DNA of 64,000 bases from Hoeflea sp. GTDB taxonomy: Bacteria; Pseudomonadota; Alphaproteobacteria; Rhizobiales; Rhizobiaceae. The notes under the pieces were generated by a model. It was not told the DNA's origin. It worked only from the letters and a program-made list of their open reading frames with translations, and did no database searches. The translations under genes were made by a program, and so were the position numbers. The DNA is taken from assembly GCA_020637795.1 (NCBI GenBank), contig JACKJT010000001.1, positions 1,054,001 through 1,118,000 of the forward strand, given 5' to 3'. This document shows, one piece after another, positions 18,338 through 27,686 of this stretch (its first letter is position 1; the number at the start of each line of letters is the position of its first letter).

Positions 18338-20019
18338 CCGCCGGGCGGCATGCATGGGAGGCATCCTATCCGGACAACATGAAGTGGGACGCACCGATCG
18401 TAACCGGTAGCCTTCCGGCGCTGCTCGATGATGCCGTTGCCGAGTGTCCGGAGCGGACCTTGCTCGAATTCCGCGGCTGGTCGATGAGCTACAGCCAAAT
18501 GCGCGATGAGGCGGAGGCCTTCGCAGCGGCGTTGCTGACGGCGGGCCTGGCCAGGGACCAGACCGTGGCGCTGTTCCTGCCCAACACGCCCTGGCATCCG
18601 GTTGCCTTTTTCGGCACGCTGAAATCCGGCGCCCGGCTGGCGCATCTTTCGCCGCTGGATGCGCCGCGCGAACTGGCGCACAAGCTCACCGATTCGGGCG
18701 CGCGCACCATCGTGACAACGAATATCGGCGGCATGCTCGCCGGCGCCATCAAGCTGATGGAGGCGGGTCTGGCGGACCGCGTCATCGTCGGAGACGACAG
18801 CCGTTTCGGTGGTGACAATCCGGCGCGGGAGGCGATCCCGGAGCGCGAGGACGTGATCCGGTTCGACGCATTCTGCGCAAGCGGAACCGCACCCGGATCC
18901 TGGCCGACGATCGGCGAGGACGATATCGCCCTGCTTCAGTATACCGGCGGAACCACCGGTCCGGCCAAAGGGGCGATGCTGACCCATGCCAACCTGACCG
19001 CCGCGGTCTCGAGCTACGACATCTGGTTCGAGGCGCTCTACGGCGATCCGGAAGAGGGCGAAAAGGTCCTTTGCGTGCTGCCGCTGTTTCACATCTACGC
19101 GCTGACGACGATCCTCCTGCTGGGGATCAGGCGGCGAGCGCAGATCGTGCTGCACATGCGGTTCGACGCAACCCAGGTTCTCCACGACATCCAGGCCAAG
19201 CGGATCACCACATTCCCCGGGGTTCCGACCATGTGGATCGCGCTTGCCAACCATCCGGACCTGATGAAGACCGACCTTTCCTCGCTTGTGCGCTGCTCTT
19301 CCGGTGGCGCGCCGCTGCCGGTGGAAGTCGGTCAGCGCTTCGAGGGCCTGACCGGCCAGCGGCTGGCCGGCGGCTGGGGCATGACCGAAACCTCGCCGGC
19401 AGGCACCAACCTGCTGCCGTTCGGCGAAGCCAAGCCCGGATCGATCGGCATGCCCTTGCCCGGCGTCGAATTGCAGGTCGTCGATCTCGACGATCCGCAC
19501 CGGATCCTGCCGGTGGGCGAAGTCGGGGAATTGCGGGTGCGCGGCAAGAACGTGACGGCGGGCTACTGGAACAAGCCACAGGAAAACGCGGTGGCGTTTG
19601 CCGATGGCTTCTTCCTAACCGGCGATGTCGGATACATGGCGCCAGACGGCTATTTCTATATCGTCGACCGCAAGAAGGACATGATCATTTCCGGCGGGTT
19701 CAACGTCTATCCGCAGATGATCGAACAGGCGATCTACGAACATCCGGCCGTGGGCGAATGCATCGTGCTGGGCATCCCGGACGAGTACCGGGGCGAGGCC
19801 GCCAAGGCCTTCGTCACGCTCAAGCCGGGCGCCGACCCATTCACGCTGGAAGCGCTTGTCGCATTTCTCGAGGACCGCCTCGGACGTCACGAACTGCCCG
19901 CGGCGCTGGAATTCCGGGATGAACTTCCCAAGACATCGGTCGGCAAATTGTCGCGCAAGGAATTGCGTGACATGGAGAAAAGCAGATCCGCAGCCCCGAC
20001 CGGCACCGAACACAGCTAA
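18334..20019 (+). CDS. acyl-CoA synthetase, AMP-forming (PimA-like)
   Basis: This 561-residue ANL-superfamily ligase activates a carboxylic acid to its CoA thioester with ATP. Motifs are the P-loop YTGGTTGPAKGA (about 203-214), the adenine site GGWGMTET and the hinge/C-terminal block GDVGYMAPDG with YIVDRKKDMI. The KTSVGKLSRKELR near the end carries the catalytic lysine. It overlaps pimF-like by four bases. In this gene order it corresponds to PimA, the ligase for C7-C14 dicarboxylates and fatty acids. Exact chain length is unknown. Confidence 0.9.
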
Positions 20020-20043
20020 TCTTACAGAGTAGAGGAAAATCCA

Positions 20044-21228
20044 ATGCAGGATGCAGTCATCGTTTCAACCGCCCGCACACCGATCGGCAAGGCCTATCGC
20101 GGCGGACTGAACGACACCGACGGAGCAACGCTCGGGGCGCACGCCATCAAGCATGCCGTCGAGCGCGCGGGCATCGAGCCCGGCGAAGTCGAAGACGTCA
20201 TCATGGGCTGCGCCCTGCAGCAGGGGGCTACCGGCGGCAATGTCGCCCGTCAGGCGCTGGTCCGCGCAGGCCTTCCCGTCACGGTCTCGGGATCGACGAT
20301 CGACCGGCAGTGCTCGTCCGGGCTGCAGGCCATCGCGGTCGCGTCGCGCTCGATCCAGCTCGACGGCGTGCCGATCGCCATCGGCGGCGGACTTGAATCC
20401 GTCAGCCTGGTGCAGAACGAGCACATGAACAGCTTTCATCGCCAGGACCGCTGGCTGATGCAGCACAAGCCTGACATCTACATGCCGATGATCGACACCG
20501 CCGAAACCGTCGCCAAGCGCTACAACATCAGCCGCGAGGCGCAGGACATCTACGCACTGGAAAGCCAGAGACGAACCGCTGCCGCGCAGGATGCCGGCCG
20601 CTTCGATGCGGAGATCGTGCCGATCACGGCGACCATGGGCGTGATGAACAAGGAGACCAAGGAAGTCTCCTACAAGGAAGTGACGATTGCGGCCGACGAA
20701 GGGCCGCGGCGGCAGACGACGCTCGAAGGGCTTACAGGCCTGACGCCGGTGCGCGGCGAAGGGGCGATGATCACGGCCGGCAACGCCAGCCAGCTCTCTG
20801 ACGGGGCCTCCGCCTGCGTGGTGATGAACGCCAAGCTCGCCGAACAGCGCGGACTGGAACCGCTGGGTGCGCTTCGCGGTTTCGCAGTGGCCGGCACCGA
20901 GCCCGACGAGATGGGCATCGGCCCGGTGTTCGCCATCCCGCGCCTGCTCGAGCGTGCGGGCCTCAAGATCGACGATATCGGCATCTGGGAACTCAACGAG
21001 GCCTTCGCCGTCCAGGTGATCTATTGCCGTGACAAGCTCGGCATCGACCCCGACAAGCTCAACGTCAATGGCGGCAGCATCGCGGTGGGCCATCCCTACG
21101 GCATGACCGGCGCCCGGCTTTCGGGCCACGTGCTGATCGAGGGCAAGCGCCGCGGCGTGAAATACGGCGTGGTGACGATGTGCGTCGGCGGCGGCATGGG
21201 TGCGGCCGGCCTTTTCGAAATCTTTTGA
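20044..21228 (+). CDS. acetyl-CoA C-acyltransferase (thiolase, PimB-like)
   Basis: This 394-residue degradative thiolase cleaves 3-ketoacyl-CoA to acetyl-CoA and a shortened acyl-CoA. The nucleophilic Cys lies in TIDRQCSSGLQA (about residue 91). The His is in IAVGHPYGMTGAR (about 349) and the second Cys in TMCVGGGMGAA (about 380). The ATG has an AGAGGAAA site upstream. It is the third beta-oxidation gene of the pim-like series. Confidence 0.93.
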   Translation: MQDAVIVSTARTPIGKAYRGGLNDTDGATLGAHAIKHAVERAGIEPGEVEDVIMGCALQQGATGGNVARQALVRAGLPVTVSGSTIDRQCSSGLQAIAVASRSIQLDGVPIAIGGGLESVSLVQNEHMNSFHRQDRWLMQHKPDIYMPMIDTAETVAKRYNISREAQDIYALESQRRTAAAQDAGRFDAEIVPITATMGVMNKETKEVSYKEVTIAADEGPRRQTTLEGLTGLTPVRGEGAMITAGNASQLSDGASACVVMNAKLAEQRGLEPLGALRGFAVAGTEPDEMGIGPVFAIPRLLERAGLKIDDIGIWELNEAFAVQVIYCRDKLGIDPDKLNVNGGSIAVGHPYGMTGARLSGHVLIEGKRRGVKYGVVTMCVGGGMGAAGLFEIF

Positions 21229-21239
21229 GGACACGAACC

Positions 21240-22442
21240 ATGGATCTGAGATTCACTGAAGACGAACTGGCCTTCCGCGACGAGGTCCGGACATTTTTCC
21301 GGGAAGCCCTGCCGGCGAGCATTCGCGAGAACATCGTTGCCGGGCGCCACACGACCAAGGAAGAGCTGGTCACCTGGACCCGGATCCTGCACGACAAGGG
21401 TTGGGCCGTGCCGCACTGGCCGGTCGAGCATGGCGGCACCGGCTGGAGCCCGATCAAGCAGTACATCTATCTTGAGGAAATGAGCCAGACACCGGCGCCG
21501 GCGCCGCTCGCCTTCGGCGTCAACATGGTGGGTCCGGTGATCTACACCTTTGGCAACGAGGCGCAGAAAAGCCGCTTCCTGCCCAGGATCGCGACGCTGG
21601 AAGACTGGTGGTGCCAGGGCTTCTCCGAGCCGGGCTCGGGTTCGGACCTGGCGTCGCTGAAGACCCGCGCCGTCCGCGACGGCGACGAGTATGTCGTCAA
21701 CGGCCAGAAGACCTGGACGACGCTGGCGCAGTATGCCGACTGGATCTTCTGCCTGGTGCGGACCGATCCGGATGCGCGCAAGCAGTCCGGCATCTCGTTC
21801 CTGCTCATCGACATGAAGACGCCGGGCATCACCGTGCGTCCGATCCAGACCATCGACGGCGGCCACGAGGTCAACGAGGTGTTCTTCGACGACGTCCGGG
21901 TTCCGGTCGAAAACCTCGTCGGGGAAGAGAACAAGGGCTGGAACTACGCCAAGTTCCTGCTCGGCAACGAGCGGGTCAACATTGCCCGCGTCGGCGTCTC
22001 CAAGGAGCGGATCCGCAGGATCAAGGAACTGGCTGCGCACCAGCGGGTGGGTGGCGAGCGGATGATCGACCAGCCGGAATTCCGCGAGAAGGTGGCCGCC
22101 GTCGAAGTGCGGCTGAAGGCGCTGGAGATGACCCAGCTCCGGGTTCTTGCCGGCGAGGCAAAGCGGGAAAAGGGCACGCAGGATCCCGCGAGCTCGATCC
22201 TGAAGATCAAGGGATCGGAAATCCAGCAGGCGACGACCGAACTCCTGATGGACGTCGTTGGTCCCTACGCCATGCCCTACATTCCGGAAGACGATATAGA
22301 CGGACGCAATGAGCCGTCGATCGGGCCGGACTGGGCCTCGACCATCGCGCCTGCCTATTTCAACACGCGCAAGGTCTCGATCTACGGCGGATCAAACGAG
22401 ATCCAGAAGAACATCATCGCAAAGGCCATTCTCGGGCTTTAG
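21240..22442 (+). CDS. acyl-CoA dehydrogenase, PimC-like (large subunit)
   Basis: This 400-residue flavoprotein introduces the 2,3 double bond into acyl-CoA. The start MDLRFTEDELAF (ATG 21240-21242, GAGGA upstream) is the conserved beginning of the family; an open frame to 21180 overlaps the thiolase and is rejected. Typical blocks are GFSEPGSGSDLASLKT, the WTTLAQYADW region and the C-terminal ISIYGGSNEIQKN-type end. With the next gene it matches the pimC/pimD pair described as pimeloyl-CoA dehydrogenase subunits, which may act as a heteromer. Confidence 0.9.
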   Translation: MDLRFTEDELAFRDEVRTFFREALPASIRENIVAGRHTTKEELVTWTRILHDKGWAVPHWPVEHGGTGWSPIKQYIYLEEMSQTPAPAPLAFGVNMVGPVIYTFGNEAQKSRFLPRIATLEDWWCQGFSEPGSGSDLASLKTRAVRDGDEYVVNGQKTWTTLAQYADWIFCLVRTDPDARKQSGISFLLIDMKTPGITVRPIQTIDGGHEVNEVFFDDVRVPVENLVGEENKGWNYAKFLLGNERVNIARVGVSKERIRRIKELAAHQRVGGERMIDQPEFREKVAAVEVRLKALEMTQLRVLAGEAKREKGTQDPASSILKIKGSEIQQATTELLMDVVGPYAMPYIPEDDIDGRNEPSIGPDWASTIAPAYFNTRKVSIYGGSNEIQKNIIAKAILGL

Positions 22443-22522
22443 CACAGGACAGCATTCAGGGGCCTGAAGACGGGGCCCGCAATTCGGCGCCGGCGCGGCC
22501 GGCAAGTCGGGAGAACAACGCA

Positions 22523-23677
22523 ATGGATTTTGACCTTTCCGAAGAACAGGGCATGCTCAAGGACAGCGTCGAGCGCCTGCTCAAGGACCAGTACGGTTTC
22601 GAGGCGCGCGGCAAGTACCGCGCCGGCGAGACCGGTTTCAGCGAGAAGATGTGGAACCAGTATGCCGAACTCGGCCTGCTCGCACTGCCGTTCGCCGAGG
22701 AAGACGGCGGCATCGGCGGCGGCGCCACCGAAACCATGATCGTCATGGAAGCGTTCGGAAAGGCGCTGATCCTGGAGCCGTATTTTGCCAGCGTGATCCT
22801 GGCCGGCGGCGTGCTTCGTCATGCCGGCAACGCAGGACAGAAGTCCGCTCTCATTCCGGGCATTGCCGACGGCAGCCTGAGGATGGCACTAGCCTGTGCC
22901 GAACCGCAGGGCCGCTATGATCTGTTCGATGTCGAAACATCTGCAAAGAAAGATGGTGACGGCTGGGTGATCGACGGCAAGAAGGCGCTGGTGCTGCATG
23001 GCGACAGCGCCGGCAAGCTCATCGTCTCGGCCCGCACCTCCGGCGGATCGCGCGACGAAGACGGCATCTCGCTGTTCCTAGTCGACGGGAATGCCGAAGG
23101 CGTCTTGCGCCATGGCTATCCGACCCAGGACGGGCTGCGCGCCGCCGAGATCACGCTGCAGTCGGTCAAGGTCGGGGCGGAGGCGCTGATCGGCAGCGAG
23201 GGCGGTGCCTGGCCGGTGATTTCGCGTGTCGCCGACGAAGCCGTTGCCGCATTGTGCGCCGAAGCCGTGGGATGCTTCGAGAAGATGCACGAGCTGACGC
23301 TCGAATACCTCAAGACCCGCAGCCAGTTCGGCACCACGATCGGATCGTTCCAGGCGCTGCAGCACCGTGCGGTCGACATGTTCGTGGAACTCGAACAGTC
23401 CCGCTCGATGACCATGTATGCCAGCATGCTGGCAACCGGCGACGACCCGGTTGAGCGCGCGCGGGCTGTGTCGGCGGCCAAGGTGCAGATCGGCGAGTCC
23501 GCCAAGATCATCGGCCGCGAAGCGATCCAGCTGCATGGCGGCGTCGGCATGACGATGGAATATGCGATCGGGCATTATTTCAAGCGGACGACGATGATCG
23601 ACATCCTGTTCGGCGACGCAAACCACCATCTCAAGCGTCTCGCCCAGATGGATGGCCTGATCCGCGAAGACGCGTGA
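22523..23677 (+). CDS. acyl-CoA dehydrogenase, PimD-like (small subunit)
   Basis: This 384-residue acyl-CoA dehydrogenase paralogue begins MDFDLSEEQGMLKDSVERLL. The GFSEPGSGSD-type substrate loop of the preceding protein is replaced here by ALACAEPQGRYDLFDV, a common sign of the small partner in heteromeric dehydrogenases. The C-terminal block IGREAIQLHGGVGMTMEYAIGHYFKR is well kept and would bind FAD. It lies 80 bases after its partner, preceded by a GGGAGAA site. Confidence 0.9.
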   Translation: MDFDLSEEQGMLKDSVERLLKDQYGFEARGKYRAGETGFSEKMWNQYAELGLLALPFAEEDGGIGGGATETMIVMEAFGKALILEPYFASVILAGGVLRHAGNAGQKSALIPGIADGSLRMALACAEPQGRYDLFDVETSAKKDGDGWVIDGKKALVLHGDSAGKLIVSARTSGGSRDEDGISLFLVDGNAEGVLRHGYPTQDGLRAAEITLQSVKVGAEALIGSEGGAWPVISRVADEAVAALCAEAVGCFEKMHELTLEYLKTRSQFGTTIGSFQALQHRAVDMFVELEQSRSMTMYASMLATGDDPVERARAVSAAKVQIGESAKIIGREAIQLHGGVGMTMEYAIGHYFKRTTMIDILFGDANHHLKRLAQMDGLIREDA

Positions 23678-23699
23678 ACCCGGAAGAGAGCAAAGCACC

Positions 23700-24470
23700 A
23701 TGACCCCTTCGATGCCCTACTCGCTTGACGGCAAGATTGCCGTCATCACCGGATCGAGCCGCGGCATCGGCCGGGCCACGGCCGAAACCATGGCGCGGCT
23801 CGGCGCAAAAGTGGTTATCTCCAGCCGCAAGGCGGAAGCCTGCGAGCCGGTTGCCGAAGCGATCCGGGCGGAAGGCGGCGAGGCGGCGGTGATTGCCTGC
23901 AACATCTCCCGGAAAGACGAGGTCGAAGGCCTGATCGCCGGAACGGAGAAACTCTATGGCGCACCGGATATCCTGATCTGCAACGCCGCGGTCAATCCGG
24001 CCTACGGACCGCTTGCGGACCTCTCCGACGAAGCCTTCGACAAGATCATGGGCTCGAACGTCAAGAGCAACCTGTGGCTCTGCAACCGGGTGATCCCGGC
24101 GATGAAGGCAAAGGGCGGCGGCGCCATCGTCATCATCTCGTCGATCGCCGGGATGCAGGGCAACGCGGTGATCGGCGGCTACGGGATTTCCAAGGCGGCG
24201 GATTTCGCACTGGCGCGCAATCTCGCCGTCGAGCACGGCGTCGACAATGTCCGCGTCAACTGCATCGCGCCCGGCCTGGTGAAGACCGACTTCGCCCGCG
24301 CCCTGTGGGAGGACGAGGAACTGCTCAAGAAACGCACCAGAACGACGCCGCTCAGGCGCATCGGCCTGCCCGAGGAAATCGGCCCGGTGGCAGCCTTTCT
24401 GGCCTCGCCCGCCGCAAGCTTCATCACCGGACAGGTGATCGTCGCCGATGGCGGCGTCACGATCGCCTGA
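23700..24470 (+). CDS. short-chain dehydrogenase/reductase
   Basis: This 256-residue classical SDR has the cofactor motif TGSSRGIGRA, the NAA motif (ICNAAVNP), the catalytic Ser in IISSIAGM and YGISKAA (Tyr and Lys of the active site). The C-terminal GQVIVADGG is typical. It is 22 bases downstream of the dehydrogenase pair, in the place where R. palustris has pimE. It may oxidise a hydroxy-acid or alcohol precursor feeding the operon; related proteins include DHRS4-like carbonyl reductases. Confidence 0.88.
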   Translation: MTPSMPYSLDGKIAVITGSSRGIGRATAETMARLGAKVVISSRKAEACEPVAEAIRAEGGEAAVIACNISRKDEVEGLIAGTEKLYGAPDILICNAAVNPAYGPLADLSDEAFDKIMGSNVKSNLWLCNRVIPAMKAKGGGAIVIISSIAGMQGNAVIGGYGISKAADFALARNLAVEHGVDNVRVNCIAPGLVKTDFARALWEDEELLKKRTRTTPLRRIGLPEEIGPVAAFLASPAASFITGQVIVADGGVTIA

Positions 24471-24598
24471 TTCATGTCACGTTCCGCTGGTTTCATCCGG
24501 TCCGGGACGCGACTTCAACCCTTCATGGCTCCGCCGCGCCCGATCAGCCTGTGATCCCACGCGCTGAGGTACGCCCGGCATCGAAACGGAGAAACATC

Positions 24599-25639
24599 AT
24601 GTCTGAGCAAATGCAGAGGATCGTCCTGGCCAAGCGCCCCGAAGGCCAGCCGGGACCGGAGAATTTCCGCCTGGAGACCGTGGCGATGCCGTCTCCAGGC
24701 GAAGGCGAGGTGCTGCTGAAAGTGCTCTACATGTCGCTCGATCCCTATATGCGCGGCCGGATGGACGACGCGAAATCCTATTCCACCCCCGTGGGGATCG
24801 ACGAGCAGATGGGAGGCGGCGCGGTTGGCGAGGTCATCGATAGCAGGTCACCGCATTTCAAGCCCGGCGACATCGCCATGGGCATGTTCGGCTGGGCCAG
24901 CCACGGCGTCGTGAAAGCCAACGAGTTGCGCAAGATCGATCCCGAGGTCGCCCCGATCTCGACATCGCTCGGCGTGCTCGGCATGCCGGGCTTCACCGGT
25001 TGGTACGGCTTCAACATGATCGGCCAACCCAAGGCGGGCGAGACGCTGGTCGTCGGTGCCGCCACCGGCCCGGTCGGCTCCATGGTCGGGCAACTGGCGA
25101 AGCAGAAGGGCCTGCGCGCGGTCGGCGTGGCCGGCGGCGCGGACAAATGCGCCTTTGCCGTCGAGGAACTCGGTTTTGACGCCTGCATCGACCACCGGGC
25201 CGCGAGCGACGCTAAGGATCTGCGCAAGGCCCTCTCCGAGGTCTGCCCGGACGGCATCGACATCTATTTCGAGAACGTGGCGGGCATTACGCTCGATGCC
25301 GTGCTGCCGATGATGAATGTAGGCGGCCGCATCCCGCTTTGCGGCATGATCGCCTGGTACAATTCCGGCGCGCTCGGGGCGGGACAAACTGCAGGACCCG
25401 ACCGGCTGCCGAAGGCCTGGCGGACGATCCTCGTCAACCGGCTGACCGTGGGCGGCTTCATCATCTCGGATCATTTCGACCGCTTCGGCGACTTCCTGGC
25501 CGAGGTCGGGCCGCTCGTTAACAGCGGCAAGATCGTCTACCGTGAGGATGTGACCGAGGGCCTGGAAAACGCGCCGGACGCCTTCATCCGCATGCTCGGG
25601 GGCAAGAATTTCGGCAAGACGCTGGTCAAGGTCGCGTAA
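24599..25639 (+). CDS. NADP-dependent medium-chain reductase (prostaglandin reductase/CurA type)
   Basis: This 346-residue zinc-free MDR protein of the leukotriene-B4 12-hydroxydehydrogenase family reduces alpha,beta-unsaturated ketones or aldehydes with NADPH. The N-terminus LAKRPEGQPGPENF, the block MSLDPYMRGRMDD and the nucleotide motif VVGAATGPVGSMVGQLAK support this. The ATG at 24599 has CGGAGAAA upstream; an apparent in-frame extension overlaps the SDR gene and is not used. It is 128 bases after the SDR and may be the last gene of the operon, with a terminator behind it. Confidence 0.88.
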   Translation: MSEQMQRIVLAKRPEGQPGPENFRLETVAMPSPGEGEVLLKVLYMSLDPYMRGRMDDAKSYSTPVGIDEQMGGGAVGEVIDSRSPHFKPGDIAMGMFGWASHGVVKANELRKIDPEVAPISTSLGVLGMPGFTGWYGFNMIGQPKAGETLVVGAATGPVGSMVGQLAKQKGLRAVGVAGGADKCAFAVEELGFDACIDHRAASDAKDLRKALSEVCPDGIDIYFENVAGITLDAVLPMMNVGGRIPLCGMIAWYNSGALGAGQTAGPDRLPKAWRTILVNRLTVGGFIISDHFDRFGDFLAEVGPLVNSGKIVYREDVTEGLENAPDAFIRMLGGKNFGKTLVKVA

Positions 25640-25674
25640 GCGGACCTACACCCTCTTCCCACACCAGGAAGAAA

Positions 25675-25706
25675 CGCCCGGATGCGGTCTCGCTTCCGGG
25701 CGGTTT
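25675..25706. terminator. bidirectional terminator between the reductase and the efflux gene
   Basis: CGCCCGGA (25675-25682) pairs with TCCGGGCG (25695-25702). The stem is flanked by AAA before and TTT after, so it can end transcripts on both strands. Confidence 0.65.
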
Positions 25707-26035
25707 CAATGTGTCGTCGTGCCCGAAAGCAGGTTGAGCACAAGCACGCCGGCAACAATCAGGGCGATGCCGAGATAGGCGAAGAAGTCCAGCTTCTGGC
25801 CAAACAGCACGATGCCGATGAGCGTGACCATGGCCACCCCGGCGCCGGCCCAGACCGCATAGGCGATACCGACCGGAATGGTCTTGAGAACGATCGCCAG
25901 GAAATAGAACGAGATGGCGTAACCGACCACCGAGATGCCGCCATACCCCCACCTCGTGAAGCCTTCGGAGGCCTTGAGCGCAGTGGTGGCGATGACCTCA
26001 CCGGTGATCGCGATGCCGAGGAACAGCCATGGCAT
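25706..26035 (-). CDS. small multidrug resistance efflux protein (EmrE-like)
   Basis: This 109-residue inner-membrane proton antiporter has four predicted helices. The key glutamate is Glu13 in LGIAITGEVIATTALK, corresponding to EmrE Glu14. SEGFTRWGYG, IPVGIAYAVWAGAGV and the ending LNLLSG match EmrE almost region by region. It should export lipophilic cations. It is 1 base downstream of the TetR gene, so the repressor and pump form one transcript. The ATG is at 26033-26035; the longer open frame overlaps tetR. Confidence 0.93.
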   Translation of the reverse strand: MPWLFLGIAITGEVIATTALKASEGFTRWGYGGISVVGYAISFYFLAIVLKTIPVGIAYAVWAGAGVAMVTLIGIVLFGQKLDFFAYLGIALIVAGVLVLNLLSGTTTH

Positions 26036-26036
26036 G

Positions 26037-26636
26037 TCACTGCCCTCCCTGTTCGGGGGAACCGGCCGGGATCGCCTCCGTCGCATCGAGATGTTCAAGA
26101 AACGCCAGGATTTCCCGGCGCACGGACGGGTTCGAATCCGGTCCGCCGCCAAGGTCGGACAGCCACAGACCGTCGGCTGCCAGACGCAGGGTACGGGCGA
26201 ACGGCGTCAGATCGGTTTCAGCGTGCCGTTGCAGGCGTGCCTCCACCCATTGGTTCCAGCGGGCGCAATAATGCGGATCGGAACTGAGCATCAGCATCAG
26301 CACGGCGAGACGCCTTTCCTCCGGCACGGACATGTCGATGGCGGCGACGACCCGCAAATAGGCCTTCGAGAACCGTGACGGCGTGGTTTCCACGGGTTCA
26401 AGGGCGTCCTCCACCTGGCCTTCGAACCAGTCCACCACCTCTTCGAACAGGCCGTCGATCAGCGCGTTTTTGCCGGGATAATGGTGCAGCAATCCGCCCT
26501 TGCTCACTCCGGCTTCGCGCGCCACGTTTTCCAATGTCAATGCGGGTAGCCCCTCATCGACGATCAGCCGTGCCGCGCATTCAAGCAGCCTTGCACGCAC
26601 GGCGTCCGGGTTGTTCTTGCGTTGAGGTCTGTTCAT
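26037..26636 (-). CDS. TetR-family transcriptional repressor of the EmrE-like pump
   Basis: This 199-residue regulator has an N-terminal TetR helix-turn-helix (about 12-60, with LTLENVAREAGVSKGGLLHHYPGKNALI) and a C-terminal ligand domain that looks like the TetR_C-6 type. I prefer the ATG at 26634-26636; a TTG at 26642 is in frame. No strong ribosome site is visible, because the operator lies only 12 bases upstream, so the mRNA leader may be very short. Autoregulation and release by a pump substrate are expected from the arrangement. Confidence 0.9.
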   Translation of the reverse strand: MNRPQRKNNPDAVRARLLECAARLIVDEGLPALTLENVAREAGVSKGGLLHHYPGKNALIDGLFEEVVDWFEGQVEDALEPVETTPSRFSKAYLRVVAAIDMSVPEERRLAVLMLMLSSDPHYCARWNQWVEARLQRHAETDLTPFARTLRLAADGLWLSDLGGGPDSNPSVRREILAFLEHLDATEAIPAGSPEQGGQ

Positions 26637-26647
26637 CCGCAAAACAT

Positions 26648-26661
26648 ACCGTCTGGACGGT
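26648..26661. promoter_or_regulatory. TetR operator candidate
   Basis: ACCGTCTGGACGGT has perfect 6-base arms around TG. It lies immediately upstream of the tetR start and resembles half-sites of many TetR-family repressors. Confidence 0.6.
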
Positions 26662-26764
26662 TTTTAAGCAATCCAGATCGGGTCCTTCATGGTTCGCGGC
26701 GAGAACGCCCCTATTTATGGGATAATTATCTGGCGTATCCAGGCGTATTCGGCCTCTTTCGTAC

Positions 26765-26812
26765 TTGACTCGGAATATTCGAGTTGGATATCTCTTATTT
26801 GTCCAACAAATA
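26765..26812 (+). promoter_or_regulatory. promoter and GntR operator upstream of the sugar operon
   Basis: A possible -35 TTGACT (26765-26770) and -10 TATCTC (26789-26794), 18 bases apart, are followed by the palindrome TATTTGTCCAACAAATA (26796-26812). A repressor there would block the start site. The centre TTTGTCCAACAAA is the kind of site bound by FadR-subfamily GntR proteins. Confidence 0.5.
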
Positions 26813-26822
26813 GGAATATCCA

Positions 26823-27572
26823 GTGACCGATACATCCGACAGATCACTTCGGGAGGCGAGCCTCGAGACCGATCCTGAAGCCCGGGAGCCGAGTGGCCGG
26901 ACTTCACGGGCATCGGCGGTGGACGATCTCGTCGAGCATATCCGCACGCTGATTTCCGAGGGTGGGCTGAAGGTCGGCGACAGCCTGCCGACTGAGAAGG
27001 AACTCTGCGAGCGCTTCAACACCGGCCGCAACACGGTGCGCGAGGCGATGCGCATCCTGAAGACCTACGGGGTCGTCAAGGTGCGCCCGAAAGTGGGCGC
27101 CGTTATCATCGACGAGCGCATGGCGCGGGCCTTCGACCTGTTCTCGTTCAACACACTCGAGGTATCGCGCGAGACATTTGTCGACATCCAGGGCTTTCGA
27201 AGCCTGCTTGAGGTGGCGTCCTTCGAGTTGTTGTTTGACAAGGTCACGCCTGAAGACATCGCCGAACTGCGTCAGATCAACACGGAACTGCTGAACGCCG
27301 AGACAGCTGTCAACGCCTCGGAGATCGACTTCCGCTTTCACACCCGCCTTGTGGCGGTGATGGGGAACAAGGCGATTCTCGATGTCTACAAGATCATGAA
27401 GCCGGTGATCGTGAAAATCATGATGAAGGCGAAGACCGTCCAGACATTCGCGACCGTTACGTACTCGGAGCATGCCGAAATCCTGGAGACGATCGAGAAG
27501 CGGGACCGGACGGCCTACCAGTACAAGATGAAGACCCATCTGGACGCCGGCTTCCGGCATTTTTCGGATTAG
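26823..27572 (+). CDS. GntR-family (FadR subfamily) regulator of a sugar operon
   Basis: This 249-residue protein has a winged helix around residues 35-100 (DSLPTEKELCERFNTGRNTVREAMRIL) and an all-helical FCD effector domain. FCD metal ligands are suggested by the D-(x)n-H pattern in EIDFRFHTRLV and by SEHAEIL with a later THLDAGF. The start is a GTG (26823-26825), 10 bases after the palindrome 26796-26812, suggesting autoregulation. It precedes the transport and dehydratase genes on the same strand. Confidence 0.9.
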   Translation: MTDTSDRSLREASLETDPEAREPSGRTSRASAVDDLVEHIRTLISEGGLKVGDSLPTEKELCERFNTGRNTVREAMRILKTYGVVKVRPKVGAVIIDERMARAFDLFSFNTLEVSRETFVDIQGFRSLLEVASFELLFDKVTPEDIAELRQINTELLNAETAVNASEIDFRFHTRLVAVMGNKAILDVYKIMKPVIVKIMMKAKTVQTFATVTYSEHAEILETIEKRDRTAYQYKMKTHLDAGFRHFSD

Positions 27573-27686
27573 GGGCAGCCAATATCTGGCCGCGAGGCGA
27601 CAAAGACAACGCGGCCAAGGAGATGATCGTCACACATCGTGGCATCTGGGAGGGTGCGATGAAGCACCGTAGGAGGAGGAACGAGC

